Assembly (NCBI RefSeq): GCF_003244315.1
Contig: NZ_QKWH01000002.1
Location: forward strand, 248,001-312,000
From: Xylanimonas oleitrophica
GTDB taxonomy: Bacteria > Actinomycetota > Actinomycetes > Actinomycetales > Cellulomonadaceae
Direction: 5' to 3'
DNA length: 64,000 nucleotides
The notes under the pieces were generated by a model, which saw only the letters and a list, made by a program, of their open reading frames with translations, was not told where the DNA came from and made no database searches. This document shows, piece after piece, positions 1-8,851 of the stretch; the first letter of the stretch is position 1, and each line of letters starts with the position of its first letter. Both the position numbers and the translations under genes were made by a program.

Positions 1-1129
1 TCGGCCCGCCCAGCCGGGAGAGCTGGGTGTCGAGGTAGGAGAAGAGGCGGCCCTGCATCAGCGGGTCGTTCGTGACGTGGATGCCCGGCACCAGGTGGCC
101 CACGTGGAAGGCGACCTGCTCCGTCTCGGCGAAGTAGTTGTCCGGGTTCTGGTGCAGCGTCAGCAGCCCCACGCGCTGCACCGGGCACAGCTCCTCGGGG
201 ACGATGTTCGTGGGGTCGAGCAGGTCGATCCCCTCGAACGTCTCGTCCGGGGTGTCCGGCATGACCTGCAGGCCCAGCTCCCACTGGGGGAAGGCGCCGG
301 AGTCGATGGCCTCGGCCAGGTCGCGGCGGTGGAAGTCCGGGTCGGCGCCCTGCGTGATCTGGGCCTCTTCCCAGACCTGCGAGTGGGTGCCCAGCAGCGG
401 CTTCCAGTGGAGCTTGACCAGCGACGTCGTGCCGTCCGCGGCCTCGAGGCGGAAGGTGTGGACGCCGAAGCCCTCCATGGTGCGGTAGCTGCGGGGGATC
501 GCCCTGTCCGACATCGCCCACATCACCATGTGCGCCGACTCGGTGTGCTGGGAGACGAAGTCCCAGAACGTGTCGTGGGCCGTCTGCGCCTGGGGGATCT
601 CCCGGTGGGGGTGCGGCTTGCCGGCGTGGATGATGTCCGGGAACTTGATCGCGTCCTGGACGAAGAACACCGGCATGTTGTTGCCGACCAGGTCGAACAC
701 GCCCTCGCGCGTGAAGAACTTCGTGGCGAACCCGCGCACGTCGCGCACCGTGTCGGCCGATCCGCGCGAACCGAGGACGGTCGAGAAGCGGACGAACACC
801 TCCGTCTCCTCGTCGGCGGTGGCGAGGAACGCCGCCTTCGTGACGGAGGCGGCGTTGCCGTAGGCGCGGAACGTGCCCCGGGCCCCGTAGCCGCGGGCGT
901 GGACCACACGCTCGGGGATGCGCTCGTGGTCGAAGTGCGTGATCTTCTCGCGGAGGTGGTGGTCCTCCAGGAGCACCGGACCGCGGGGGCCCGCGGTCAG
1001 CGAGCGGTCCGTGTCGTCCACCCGCAGCCCCTGGGCCGTGGTCAGCCGGCGCGAGCCGGCCTCCCCGCGGCGCGGGTGCTCGGGGGACGGGTGGCGCGGG
1101 TCGTAGGTCGGTGGGGTCTGCTCGGCCAC
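1..1129 (-). CDS. katA: Catalase, monofunctional heme type (3' end outside window)
   Basis: Breaks hydrogen peroxide down to water and oxygen in the cytoplasm. The 376 residues present hold the catalytic histidine (H77, in the run [15 protein letters not shown], residues 66-80) and the proximal heme-ligand region RLFSYLDTQ (361-369, Tyr365). The gene runs off the left edge, so the C-terminal part is missing. I chose GTG at 1129 because AGGAGG lies five bases upstream (1140-1135) and the next residues ([13 protein letters not shown]) look like a normal catalase leader. The upstream gene on the same strand ends at 1271, with strong hairpins in between, so catalase probably has its own promoter in that 140-base gap. 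No Fur-family regulator gene is adjacent. Family assignment is secure; the katA symbol is by type. Confidence 0.93.
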   Translation of the reverse strand, partial: MAEQTPPTYDPRHPSPEHPRRGEAGSRRLTTAQGLRVDDTDRSLTAGPRGPVLLEDHHLREKITHFDHERIPERVVHARGYGARGTFRAYGNAASVTKAAFLATADEETEVFVRFSTVLGSRGSADTVRDVRGFATKFFTREGVFDLVGNNMPVFFVQDAIKFPDIIHAGKPHPHREIPQAQTAHDTFWDFVSQHTESAHMVMWAMSDRAIPRSYRTMEGFGVHTFRLEAADGTTSLVKLHWKPLLGTHSQVWEEAQITQGADPDFHRRDLAEAIDSGAFPQWELGLQVMPDTPDETFEGIDLLDPTNIVPEELCPVQRVGLLTLHQNPDNYFAETEQVAFHVGHLVPGIHVTNDPLMQGRLFSYLDTQLSRLGGP

Positions 1130-1186
1130 TGTCGCCTCCTGCTCGGGCGGGTGGGCCCGGGCTGCTTCAGGCCCGCCACCAGCCGA

Positions 1187-1225
1187 GCACGACCGCACCG
1201 CGCTCGCAGCGCGGTGCGGTCGTGC
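1187..1225 (-). terminator. Hairpin terminator after ABC-2 permease
   Basis: A perfect 18-bp inverted repeat (1187-1204 against 1208-1225) with a 3-base loop, downstream of the permease stop and before the catalase start. A second hairpin (1232-1240 with 1252-1260) lies just beside it. There is no T-tract, which is usual for GC-rich actinobacteria. Confidence 0.7.
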
Positions 1226-1270
1226 ACCGCCGGTGGTGGAAGCGGTCCGCCTCCACCACCAGGGGCGGTG

Positions 1271-2122
1271 TCAGGCGTCGCGGCGGCGGAGCACGACGGC
1301 GGCCGCGACGAGCGCGACGACGGCGTAGCCGGCGAGCACGGCGAAGCCGACCCAGGGTGTCAGCAGGTGGTCCGGGGTGGTCCCCGTCGCGATGACGCGC
1401 TCGCCGGCGGTGCTGGGCAGGAACTTGTTGATGGTGCGCACCCACTCGATGTCCGAGGTGCTCACGAGGATGTTGAACACCATCGGCAGCACGAACAGCA
1501 GCGCCACCAGCGTGAAGATCGCGCCGGCCGTGTGGCGCAGCAGCGTGCCGACACCGAGGGCCAGGGCCACGACGGCGACGAGGTACAGGACGGTGCCGCC
1601 CAGCGCACGGAGGGTCTCGCCGTCGGACAGGTCGAGCGAGATGTCGACGGACGACAGGATCGGCATGGTCACGAGCCAGGACAGCGCGAGGCCGACGACG
1701 CTGAGGGCGACCGTGGTCACGACCAGCACGGCCAGCTTGGCGGTGAGCACCTGGATCCGCTGCGGCACGGCCGCGAAGGTGGCCCGCACCATCCCGGACG
1801 AGTACTCGTTCGTGACGGCCAGGGCGCCGAGCACGGCTACCACGAGCTGGGCGAACGAGTAGCCGATGGTGACCACCGCGACCGCGTCGAACATGCCCTC
1901 GACCTGCACGCTCGGGTCCTGGGCCATCTCCTGCTGGATGTCCGGGGACTGCATCGTGAGGCGGGCGATCGCGGCGAACATGAGCGCGAAGCCCACCATG
2001 ATCACCACGGTGGCCCCGACGGTCCACCAGGTGGAGCGCAGGCTCCACAGCTTGATCCACTCCGAGCGCAGGGTGCGGCCGAAGCCGACCCGCGCCGGGC
2101 GGGCGGTGGCGGTGGCGGTCAT
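1271..2122 (-). CDS. ABC-2 type transporter permease
   Basis: Membrane subunit of an ABC-2 exporter, 283 residues. After a short cytoplasmic leader (FGRTLRSEWIKLWSLRSTWW, typical of this family) there are about six hydrophobic segments, the first near residues 35-60 and the last near 255-278. The long loop between the first two (residues about 60-90) is extracytoplasmic in relatives. ATG at 2122 overlaps the stop of the upstream ATPase gene (ATGA, 2122-2119), so the two are translationally coupled and form one transporter. Substrate unknown; relatives export antibiotics, lipids or peptides, and nothing here decides. The downstream hairpin at 1187-1225 ends the unit. Confidence 0.88.
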   Translation of the reverse strand: MTATATARPARVGFGRTLRSEWIKLWSLRSTWWTVGATVVIMVGFALMFAAIARLTMQSPDIQQEMAQDPSVQVEGMFDAVAVVTIGYSFAQLVVAVLGALAVTNEYSSGMVRATFAAVPQRIQVLTAKLAVLVVTTVALSVVGLALSWLVTMPILSSVDISLDLSDGETLRALGGTVLYLVAVVALALGVGTLLRHTAGAIFTLVALLFVLPMVFNILVSTSDIEWVRTINKFLPSTAGERVIATGTTPDHLLTPWVGFAVLAGYAVVALVAAAVVLRRRDA

Positions 2123-3108
2123 CGGGCGGTCTCCTGGTCCTCGGTGGGGCTCGTGCGGTACTCGACGGCGTCCGCCGTCAGCTCCATGTAGGCGTCCTCC
2201 AGGGTGGAGCGCACCGGGGTGAGCTCGTGGAGCACGACGCCGCTGGTCAGCGCCAGCTCGCCGATCGCGGGGGCGTCGAGGCCGGTGACCTCGAGCACCT
2301 CGGCGCGCGGCGGGGCCCCGTGGCGCCCGGGGCCCTGCGCGAGGGCGTCCGCCTCGTCGTCGGGCCGGGGCACCGCGACCGAGGCGCCGGCGCGCTCCAG
2401 GGCCTCGCGCAGCGTGGCGGCTCCGGGCGTGCGCACGCGCACGGAGCGGCGCGAGGCGCTGTCGACGAACTCGCTCACGGGGGCGTCGGCGAGGATGCGG
2501 CCCCGCCCGATGACGATCACGTGGTCGGCGGTGAGCGCGACCTCGCTCATGAGGTGGCTGGAGAGGAACACGGTGCGGCCCTCGGAGGCCAGGTGCTTGG
2601 CCAGGTTGCGCACCCACAGCACCCCCTCGGGGTCGAGACCGTTGACGGGCTCGTCGAGGATGAGGGTGCGCGGGTCGCCCAGGAGCGCCGTGGCGATGCC
2701 CAGGCGCTGGCCCATGCCGAGGGAGAAGCCGCCCACCCGCTTGCGGGCCACGGGGGCGAGCCCGGTCAGCTCCACCACCTCGTCCACCCGCGAGTCCGGG
2801 ATGCCGTGCGTGGCCGCCAGCGCGCGCAGGTGCTGGTAGGCCGAGCGTCCGGGGTGCACGGCCCGCGCCTCGAGCAGGGCACCCACCTCGGTGAGCGGGG
2901 CGTGCAGCCGGGCGTACGGGTGGCCGTTGACCGTCACCGACCCGGCAGTGGGCCGGTCCAGGCCCATGATCATGCGCATCGTGGTGGACTTGCCGGCGCC
3001 GTTGGGGCCCAGGAACCCCGTGACGACTCCGGGGCGCACGGTGAACGAGACGCCGTCCACCGCCGTCTTCGACCCGTACCTCTTGGTCAGGTCGTGTGCC
3101 TCGATCAT
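2119..3108 (-). CDS. ABC transporter ATP-binding protein (ABC-2 exporter)
   Basis: Nucleotide-binding subunit of the exporter whose permease follows, 329 residues. Walker A is GPNGAGKS (34-41, Lys40), the signature is the variant SLGMGQ (129-134), Walker B is LILDEP with Glu153, and the H-loop histidine is in LSSHLMSE. The last 100 residues form the C-terminal extension often seen in drug- and bacteriocin-exporting ATPases (DUF4162-like). ATG at 3108 is preferred over an upstream in-frame start at 3171 because MIEAHDLTKRYG is the normal N-terminus of this family and GAGAGGA precedes it. Transcribed divergently from the Bax inhibitor-like gene across a 281-base gap. Confidence 0.92.
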   Translation of the reverse strand: MIEAHDLTKRYGSKTAVDGVSFTVRPGVVTGFLGPNGAGKSTTMRMIMGLDRPTAGSVTVNGHPYARLHAPLTEVGALLEARAVHPGRSAYQHLRALAATHGIPDSRVDEVVELTGLAPVARKRVGGFSLGMGQRLGIATALLGDPRTLILDEPVNGLDPEGVLWVRNLAKHLASEGRTVFLSSHLMSEVALTADHVIVIGRGRILADAPVSEFVDSASRRSVRVRTPGAATLREALERAGASVAVPRPDDEADALAQGPGRHGAPPRAEVLEVTGLDAPAIGELALTSGVVLHELTPVRSTLEDAYMELTADAVEYRTSPTEDQETAR

Positions 3109-3389
3109 GGGCGTCCTCTCGTGTGCTCCGGGTACCTGTCCGAGCCTAGGGCGGCGGACCCTCGCGGTCACCGGCGACCCACGGACGTCACCCGGGCTGC
3201 GTCCCGAGGCGCGGCCGTTGCCCGGGGCGTCCGCAATGGCCCGTGGCGCAGGCCTCGGGGAGGATGGGAACTCCTCGCACGCTCTCGGCGTTGTGCGAGG
3301 TGGACACGGCAGTTGTCACGGTAGGACCCGGCTCTGCGTGCCGACGACCCGTCGGTGCGGACCCGGCAGGCCGCGACCAGGAGGAGCCC

Positions 3390-4241
3390 ATGAGCAACCC
3401 CGTCTTCTCGAACAGCGACGTCTTCGGCGAGCCGCGCCGCACCGGCGCGCGCCGTCCGTCGGGCGGCGTTGGCACGGCGCCCGCGCCCGGCTACGGCCAG
3501 GCGCAGCACGGCCAGTACGGCGCGCAGGCCGCGGACGCCGCGGCCCTGGAGAACATGTACAACGCGCCGTCGGCGACGACGGCGGACACCAAGCGACTCA
3601 CGTACGACGACGTCATCGTCAAGACCGGCGGCCTGCTCGCCGTCCTCGTCGTGGCGGCCGCCGCGACCTGGTACGTCGCCCCGGGCCTGTGGCCGGTCGG
3701 CATGATCGCCGGCCTCGTGCTGGGCCTGGTCAACGCGTTCAAGAAGAACCCGAGCCCCGTGCTCATCAGCCTCTACGCCGTGGCGCAGGGCATCTTCCTC
3801 GGCGGCATCTCGGCGATGTTCGAGTCCGTGTCGAACGGCATCGTGCTGCAGGCGGTGCTCGCCACGGTCTCCACGTTCGCCGCCGCCCTGTGGCTGTACA
3901 AGTCGGGCCGCGTGCGCGTCACGCCCAAGTTCACGCGCTGGCTGCTCATCGCGATGGTGGGCTACCTCGTCTTCTCGCTCGTCAACGTCGTCCTCGTGTG
4001 GACCGGCGTGCTCGGCGGGTGGGGCATGCGCGGTGGCACGATCGGCATCCTCATCGGCCTGTTCGCCGTCGGCCTCGCCGCCGCCTCGCTGATCGTCGAC
4101 TTCGACTCGATCAAGCGCGGCGTCGAGCAGGGCGTGCCGGCCAAGTTCGCCTGGGCCGCCGCCTTCGGCCTCCTGGTCACGCTCGTGTGGCTGTACCTGG
4201 AGTTCCTGCGTCTGCTGGCGATCCTCCGCGGCGACAACTGA
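3390..4241 (+). CDS. Bax inhibitor-1/YccA family membrane protein
   Basis: A 283-residue multi-pass membrane protein of the Bax inhibitor-1/TMBIM (YccA) superfamily, in the actinobacterial form with a long Gly/Ala/Arg-rich cytoplasmic N-terminus (MSNPVFSNSDVFGEPRRTG). Seven hydrophobic segments occupy roughly residues 85-280. The C-terminal DFDSIKRGVEQG stretch between the last segments carries the acidic pair used for pH-sensing calcium leak in characterised members; whether this one leaks calcium is inference. ATG at 3390 has AGGAGGAG just upstream; the earlier in-frame start at 3243 would add non-conserved residues. Monocistronic, followed by a strong hairpin. Confidence 0.9.
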   Translation: MSNPVFSNSDVFGEPRRTGARRPSGGVGTAPAPGYGQAQHGQYGAQAADAAALENMYNAPSATTADTKRLTYDDVIVKTGGLLAVLVVAAAATWYVAPGLWPVGMIAGLVLGLVNAFKKNPSPVLISLYAVAQGIFLGGISAMFESVSNGIVLQAVLATVSTFAAALWLYKSGRVRVTPKFTRWLLIAMVGYLVFSLVNVVLVWTGVLGGWGMRGGTIGILIGLFAVGLAAASLIVDFDSIKRGVEQGVPAKFAWAAAFGLLVTLVWLYLEFLRLLAILRGDN

Positions 4242-4257
4242 CGCCACCGGTACGGAC

Positions 4258-4295
4258 CGCAGGCCCGCGACCCTCTCGGGGGTCGCGGGCCTGCG
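4258..4295 (+). terminator. Hairpin terminator
   Basis: Perfect 16-bp stem (4258-4273 with 4280-4295) and a 6-base loop, 16 bases after the Bax inhibitor-like stop codon. Confidence 0.75.
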
Positions 4296-4370
4296 GCGTT
4301 CACGCCCCGGGTCCGCGGGTACCCTGACGCAGCCCCCGCCAGGCCCGCCCGACCGTCAGGAGACCGCCCG

Positions 4371-5195
4371 GTGACCCAGCGCATCAGCACGCGCAACGCC
4401 CGCTTCCAGCTGCTCGAGACGCTGCTGACCAACCGCACCAAGCGTGGGCGGGCCGGGCAGTTCCTCGTCCAGGGCGTGCGGCCGATCAGCATGGCCGTGG
4501 AGCACGGGTGGCAGGTGGACACGCTGCTGTACGACGTCGAGCACCGGCTCTCGGACTGGGCACGCGGCCTGCTGCACGACGTCGACGCCGAGCACGTGGC
4601 GATGTCGCCCGAGCTGCTGGCCGAGCTGGCGGAGAAGCCGGTGGGGGAGACGGAGCTGCTGGCGGTGGTGCGCATGCCCGCCGACGACCTGAACCGTGTC
4701 CCGGTCCCGGCGGACTTCCTGGGCGTGGTGCTCGACCGGCCGGGCCAGCCGGGCAACGTGGGCTCGATCGTGCGCTCGGCCGACGCGTTCGGGGCGCACG
4801 GCGTGATCGTGACGGGGCACGCCGCCGACCCCTACGACCCGCGCGCGGTGCGGGCCACCACCGGCTCCCTGTTCGCGGTGCCCGTGGTGCGCGCCCCCTC
4901 CCACCGGGAGGTGCTCGAGTGGGTGGACGAGCGGCGGGCGGCGGGCGTTCCCGTCACGGTGGTCGCCACGGACGAGGACGGCGACGCGGACGTCGCGCAC
5001 ACCGACCTCACGGGGCCGGTGCTGCTGCTCGTGGGCAACGAGACGGTGGGGCTCACGCGCGCCTGGCGCGAGGCGGCCGACGTCGTCGCGAGCATCCCGA
5101 TGGGCGGCAGCGCGAGCTCTCTCAACGCCGCCAACGCGGCCTCGGTGGTGCTGTACGAGGCGCGCCGGCAGCGCGGCGCGGCGTCGGCCGGGTGA
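4371..5195 (+). CDS. SpoU/TrmH-family RNA 2'-O-methyltransferase
   Basis: Methylates a ribose 2'-hydroxyl in rRNA or tRNA using S-adenosylmethionine. 274 residues: an N-terminal L30e-like substrate-binding domain (about 1-105) and a SPOUT knot domain. The three SpoU motifs are visible: NVGSIVRSADAFGAHGV (motif 1, near residue 128), LLLVGNETVGL (motif 2) and IPMGGSASSLNAANAASV (motif 3). The position modified cannot be told from sequence. GTG at 4371 is supported by CAGGAG about nine bases upstream. It is 58 bases before cbs on the same strand and may share a transcript with it. Family very secure; target unknown. Confidence 0.9.
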   Translation: MTQRISTRNARFQLLETLLTNRTKRGRAGQFLVQGVRPISMAVEHGWQVDTLLYDVEHRLSDWARGLLHDVDAEHVAMSPELLAELAEKPVGETELLAVVRMPADDLNRVPVPADFLGVVLDRPGQPGNVGSIVRSADAFGAHGVIVTGHAADPYDPRAVRATTGSLFAVPVVRAPSHREVLEWVDERRAAGVPVTVVATDEDGDADVAHTDLTGPVLLLVGNETVGLTRAWREAADVVASIPMGGSASSLNAANAASVVLYEARRQRGAASAG

Positions 5196-5253
5196 CGCCC
5201 GGGCGCTCGCGCCGGCTCCGACGCGGGCGCCGCGCATAGGGAAGGATGGGCCC

Positions 5254-6660
5254 ATGCGCTACGCCGAGCACATCTCCGACCTCGTGGGCGGGACCCCGCT
5301 GGTCAAGCTGAACACGGTCACCGAGGGCCTGTCCGCCACGATCCTCGCCAAGGTCGAGTACCTGAACCCGGGCGGCTCCGTGAAGGACCGCATCGCCCTG
5401 AAGATGATCGAGGCCGCGGAGGCCTCGGGAGAGCTGGAGCCGGGCGGCACGATCGTCGAGCCCACCTCCGGCAACACGGGGGTGGGGCTCGCGCTGGTGG
5501 CCCAGCGCAAGGGGTACCGGTGCGTGTTCGTGTGCCCGGACAAGGTGGCCAAGGACAAGCGGGACGTGCTCGAGGCGTACGGCGCCCGTGTGGTGGTGAC
5601 GCCCACGGCGGTGCCGCCGGACGACCCGGACTCGTACTACTCCGTCTCCGACCGCCTGGTGCGGGAGATCCCGGGGGCGTGGAAGCCCAACCAGTACGCC
5701 AACCAGAACGGCCCCGCCTCGCACTACGAGTCGACCGGCCCGGAGATCTGGGCGGACACCGAGGGTCGCGTGACGCACTTCGTCGCGGGCGTGGGCACGG
5801 GCGGCACCATCACCGGCACGGGCCGCTACCTGCACGACGCCTCCGCCGAGCGCCCGGCTGCCGAGGGCGGGCGCGTGCACGTGGTGGGGGCCGACCCGGC
5901 GGGATCGGTGTACTCCGGCGGGGACGGGCGCCCGTACCTGGTCGAGGGCGTGGGCGAGGACTTCTGGCCGCCCGCGTACGACCCGACGGTGCCGGACGAG
6001 ATCATCGCCGTCACCGACGCGGAGTCGTTCGCGATGACGCGCCGCCTGGCTCGCGAGGAGGGCCTCCTGGTGGGCGGCTCGTGCGGCATGGCCGTGGTGG
6101 CCGCGCTGCGCCTGGCCCGCCGGCTCGAGGAGGAGGACCCGGCGGCGGCCGCGAAGGCCGTGATCGTGGTGCTGCTGCCCGACTCCGGGCGCGGCTACAT
6201 GTCCAAGATCTTCGACGACTCCTGGATGCGCTCCTACGGGTTCCTCGACGCGTCGGACGGCGTGACGGCGGGGGACATCCTGCGCTCGAAGGCCGGGGAC
6301 ATCCCGCAGCTGGTGCACGCCCACCCCACGGACACGGTGCACGACGCGATCGAGATGCTGCGCGAGTACGACGTCTCGCAGATGCCCGTGGTGGTGGCGG
6401 AGCCGCCGGTGAAGATCGGCGAGGTGGCGGGCTCGGTGACCGAGCGCGTGCTGCTGGACCTGGTGTTCTCCGGCAAGGCGCAGCTCGCCGACCGCGTCTC
6501 CGACCACATGGAGCCGCGCTTCCCCCTGGTGGGCGCGGGCGAGAGCGTCGAGGCGGTGCGCCAGGCGCTGCACGACGCCGACGCCCTCCTGGTGGTGGAC
6601 GGCGGCAACCCGGTGGGCGTGCTTACCCGTCACGACCTGCTGGGCTACCTGGCGCGCTGA
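5254..6660 (+). CDS. cbs: Cystathionine beta-synthase
   Basis: PLP enzyme condensing serine and homocysteine to cystathionine, first step of reverse transsulfuration. 468 residues: a fold-type II catalytic core (1-325) with the PLP lysine in GGSVKDR (Lys44), the TSGNTG loop that binds substrate, and the GVGTGGT phosphate-binding loop; then two CBS motifs (about 335-465) ending HDLLGYLAR, which in relatives bind adenosyl ligands. No heme-binding N-terminal extension, as expected for bacteria. ATG at 5254 has GGAAGG upstream. metB lies at 24.3 kb in this window, so both transsulfuration steps are present. Convergent with the GH15 gene across a hairpin. Confidence 0.95.
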   Translation: MRYAEHISDLVGGTPLVKLNTVTEGLSATILAKVEYLNPGGSVKDRIALKMIEAAEASGELEPGGTIVEPTSGNTGVGLALVAQRKGYRCVFVCPDKVAKDKRDVLEAYGARVVVTPTAVPPDDPDSYYSVSDRLVREIPGAWKPNQYANQNGPASHYESTGPEIWADTEGRVTHFVAGVGTGGTITGTGRYLHDASAERPAAEGGRVHVVGADPAGSVYSGGDGRPYLVEGVGEDFWPPAYDPTVPDEIIAVTDAESFAMTRRLAREEGLLVGGSCGMAVVAALRLARRLEEEDPAAAAKAVIVVLLPDSGRGYMSKIFDDSWMRSYGFLDASDGVTAGDILRSKAGDIPQLVHAHPTDTVHDAIEMLREYDVSQMPVVVAEPPVKIGEVAGSVTERVLLDLVFSGKAQLADRVSDHMEPRFPLVGAGESVEAVRQALHDADALLVVDGGNPVGVLTRHDLLGYLAR

Positions 6661-6723
6661 GGCGGGGCCGCGAGAGGGCCCTCCTCCGACCGGCGTCCGC
6701 GGATCGCGGCGCCGGGCACGACA

Positions 6724-6764
6724 CGGGGCCGTGGCCCGTCCTCTCCGGACGGGTCACGGCCCCG
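6724..6764. terminator. Bidirectional hairpin terminator
   Basis: An 18-bp stem (6724-6741 with 6747-6764, one G-T wobble) between the convergent cbs and GH15 genes; it can end transcription from both sides. Confidence 0.75.
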
Positions 6765-6806
6765 GCGCGTGCGGGCGGCGCCTCGCGGTGTGCCGCGCTG
6801 GCGCCC

Positions 6807-8783
6807 TCAGGCCGAGTGGTGCGCGGCCTCGAAGTGGAAGCCCTCCGTGCTCGTGTTCTCGGCCCGGATCACGTGCATGACGGCGTTGATGAGTGCCAGG
6901 TGCGTGAACGCCTGGGGGAAGTTGCCCAGGTGGCGGCCGCTGCGCGGCTCGATCTCCTCCGCGTAGAGGTCCAGCGGGCTCGCGAAGCCCAGCAGCCGCT
7001 CGCACAGCGCCCGCGCCTGCTCCACGTCACCGATCTCCACCAGCGCGGAGACCAGCCAGAACGAGCAGATCGTGAACGTTCCCTCCTCGCCCTGGAGGCC
7101 GTCGTCGGTCTCGTCGACCCGGTAGCGCAGCACCAGGCCGTCCTCCGTCAGCTCCTCGGCGATGGCGCGCACCGTGTTGACCACGCGCTCGTCGTCGGCC
7201 GGCAGGAACCGCAGCAGAGGCACCAGCAGCAGGGACGCGTCGAGCGCGTCGGAGCCGTAGCGCTGCACGAACACCCCGCGCTCGTCCACGCCGTTGGCGC
7301 AGATGTCGGCGTGGATCTCGTCCGCCACCTTCTGCCACTGCTCGGCGAAGTCGTGCTCGTCGTACAGCCGCGCCAGGCGCGCGCCACGGTCCATGGCCAC
7401 CCAGCACATGAGCTTGCTGGACGTGAAGTGCTGCGGCTCGCCACGCACCTCCCAGATGCCGCGGTCGGGCAGGTGCCAGTGCTTGGCGGCCTCCTCGACC
7501 TGCCGCTTGAGGATGGGCCAGAGGGACTCGGGGAGCTGCTCGCGGGACTTGGTGTGCAGCCACACCGAGTCCAGCACGGCGCCCCACACGTCGTGCTGGC
7601 GCTGGTCGTAGGCGGCGTTGCCGACGCGCACCGGGCGGGCGCCCTCGTAGCCCGAGAGGTGGTCGAGCTCGCTCTCCTCGAGCCGCTCCTCGCCGCCCAC
7701 GCCGTACATGATCTGGAGCTGCTTGTTGTCGCGGCACACGTCGTGGATGAACGCGAAGAAGTCGTTCGCCTCGCGGTCGAGGCCGAGCGTGTACAGGCCC
7801 CACAGCGCGAACGTCGAGTCCCGGATCCACGAGTACCGGTAGTCCCAGTTGCGCTCCCCGCCGGGCGTCTCGGGCAGCGACGTGGTGGCCGCGGCGATGA
7901 GCGCCCCGGTGGGGGCGTAGGTCAGGCCCTTGAGGGTCAGCGCCGATCGCTGCAGGTAGGCGCGCCACGGGTGGTCGGGGAACACGCCCTGGGTGATCCA
8001 GTCGCGCCAGAACTGCTCGGTGCGCCACATGGCGTCCGCGGCCTCCGACCACGTGGACGGCGGCGTCAGGCCCGACCACGCCAGGGCGACGAAGTGCTGG
8101 TCACCCTCGCTCATGCGGCTGCGGGCGTTGGCCCGGCCGCCCTCGATGCCCAGGCGCAGGCTCGAGGTCAGGCGCAGGTCGGGGTGCGGGGCGCCACCGT
8201 GCAGGGCGACGTTCTCGGCCTTGGCGACGACGGTGTCGTAGCCCTCGCCGTCGTACTTCCAGTTGGCGTGGGTGCGCCCGTAGCCAGGCATGGGCTCGCA
8301 GACCACCTCGAGGTCCACGGTGCCGGAGACGCACTTGACCGTGCGCAGGAGCAGGTGCTCGGCGTCGTCGTCGGTGGGCGTGCGGCGGTGGGTCTGCGAG
8401 CGCTTCTGCGTGTTGTGCCACGGGCCCATGACCATCGCGTCGCGCACCACGAGCCAGCCCGTCGACGTCTGCCACGTCGTCTCCAGCACCAGGGTGCCGG
8501 GCAGGTAGCGGCGTGCCACGGGGACGCGCACGCCGTACGGGCCCACGCGGAACATCCCGGCCCCGCGGTCGAGCACCGCGGAGAAGATGCTGGGGGAGTC
8601 CGGGCGGGGCACGCACATCCACTCGATCGAGCCGGACGGTGCCACGAGCGCGTTGGTCTCGCAGTCGGACAGGAACGCGTAGTCCGCGATGGACGGGAAG
8701 GGGCTGCGGCCGTCCTGGAGGAGGCCGTGCGAGGAGATCGCGGGCTGCGCGAGGTGCGAAGTGCCGGAGGCGTCTGGCGACAT
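6807..8783 (-). CDS. Glycoside hydrolase family 15 protein (trehalase/glucoamylase-like)
   Basis: 658 residues covering an N-terminal beta-sandwich (about 25-270) and an (alpha/alpha)6-barrel catalytic domain (about 280-640). The barrel carries family hallmarks GERNWDYRYSWIRDS and EVRGEPQHFTSSKLMCW. No signal peptide is seen, so it should act in the cytoplasm. Actinobacterial relatives of this length include the mycobacterial GH15 trehalase, which cleaves trehalose to glucose; glucoamylase or other alpha-glucosidase activity is the alternative. ATG at 8783 is the only sensible start; a GGGAG run lies very close to it. It stands alone, divergent from nothing, with EamA upstream on the same strand. 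Confidence 0.88.
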   Translation of the reverse strand: MSPDASGTSHLAQPAISSHGLLQDGRSPFPSIADYAFLSDCETNALVAPSGSIEWMCVPRPDSPSIFSAVLDRGAGMFRVGPYGVRVPVARRYLPGTLVLETTWQTSTGWLVVRDAMVMGPWHNTQKRSQTHRRTPTDDDAEHLLLRTVKCVSGTVDLEVVCEPMPGYGRTHANWKYDGEGYDTVVAKAENVALHGGAPHPDLRLTSSLRLGIEGGRANARSRMSEGDQHFVALAWSGLTPPSTWSEAADAMWRTEQFWRDWITQGVFPDHPWRAYLQRSALTLKGLTYAPTGALIAAATTSLPETPGGERNWDYRYSWIRDSTFALWGLYTLGLDREANDFFAFIHDVCRDNKQLQIMYGVGGEERLEESELDHLSGYEGARPVRVGNAAYDQRQHDVWGAVLDSVWLHTKSREQLPESLWPILKRQVEEAAKHWHLPDRGIWEVRGEPQHFTSSKLMCWVAMDRGARLARLYDEHDFAEQWQKVADEIHADICANGVDERGVFVQRYGSDALDASLLLVPLLRFLPADDERVVNTVRAIAEELTEDGLVLRYRVDETDDGLQGEEGTFTICSFWLVSALVEIGDVEQARALCERLLGFASPLDLYAEEIEPRSGRHLGNFPQAFTHLALINAVMHVIRAENTSTEGFHFEAAHHSA

Positions 8784-8851
8784 GCTCCCAGAGTGCCTGG
8801 AACTGCCCGTCGGAGGCTACTCCGGGGGCGCGAGCCCGCAGGCTCCTCACA

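Noticed and set aside
77-2191. A 704-codon plus-strand open frame opposite catalase and the ABC exporter
   Set aside because: Arg/His/Val-rich composition with no domain, lying antisense to clear catalase and ABC genes. A GC-rich shadow frame.
5196-5253. A SAM- or cobalamin-type riboswitch before cbs, and similarly before metB and bioY
   Set aside because: The gaps are too short (58 and 9 bases) or lack the conserved cores, and metB appears leaderless.
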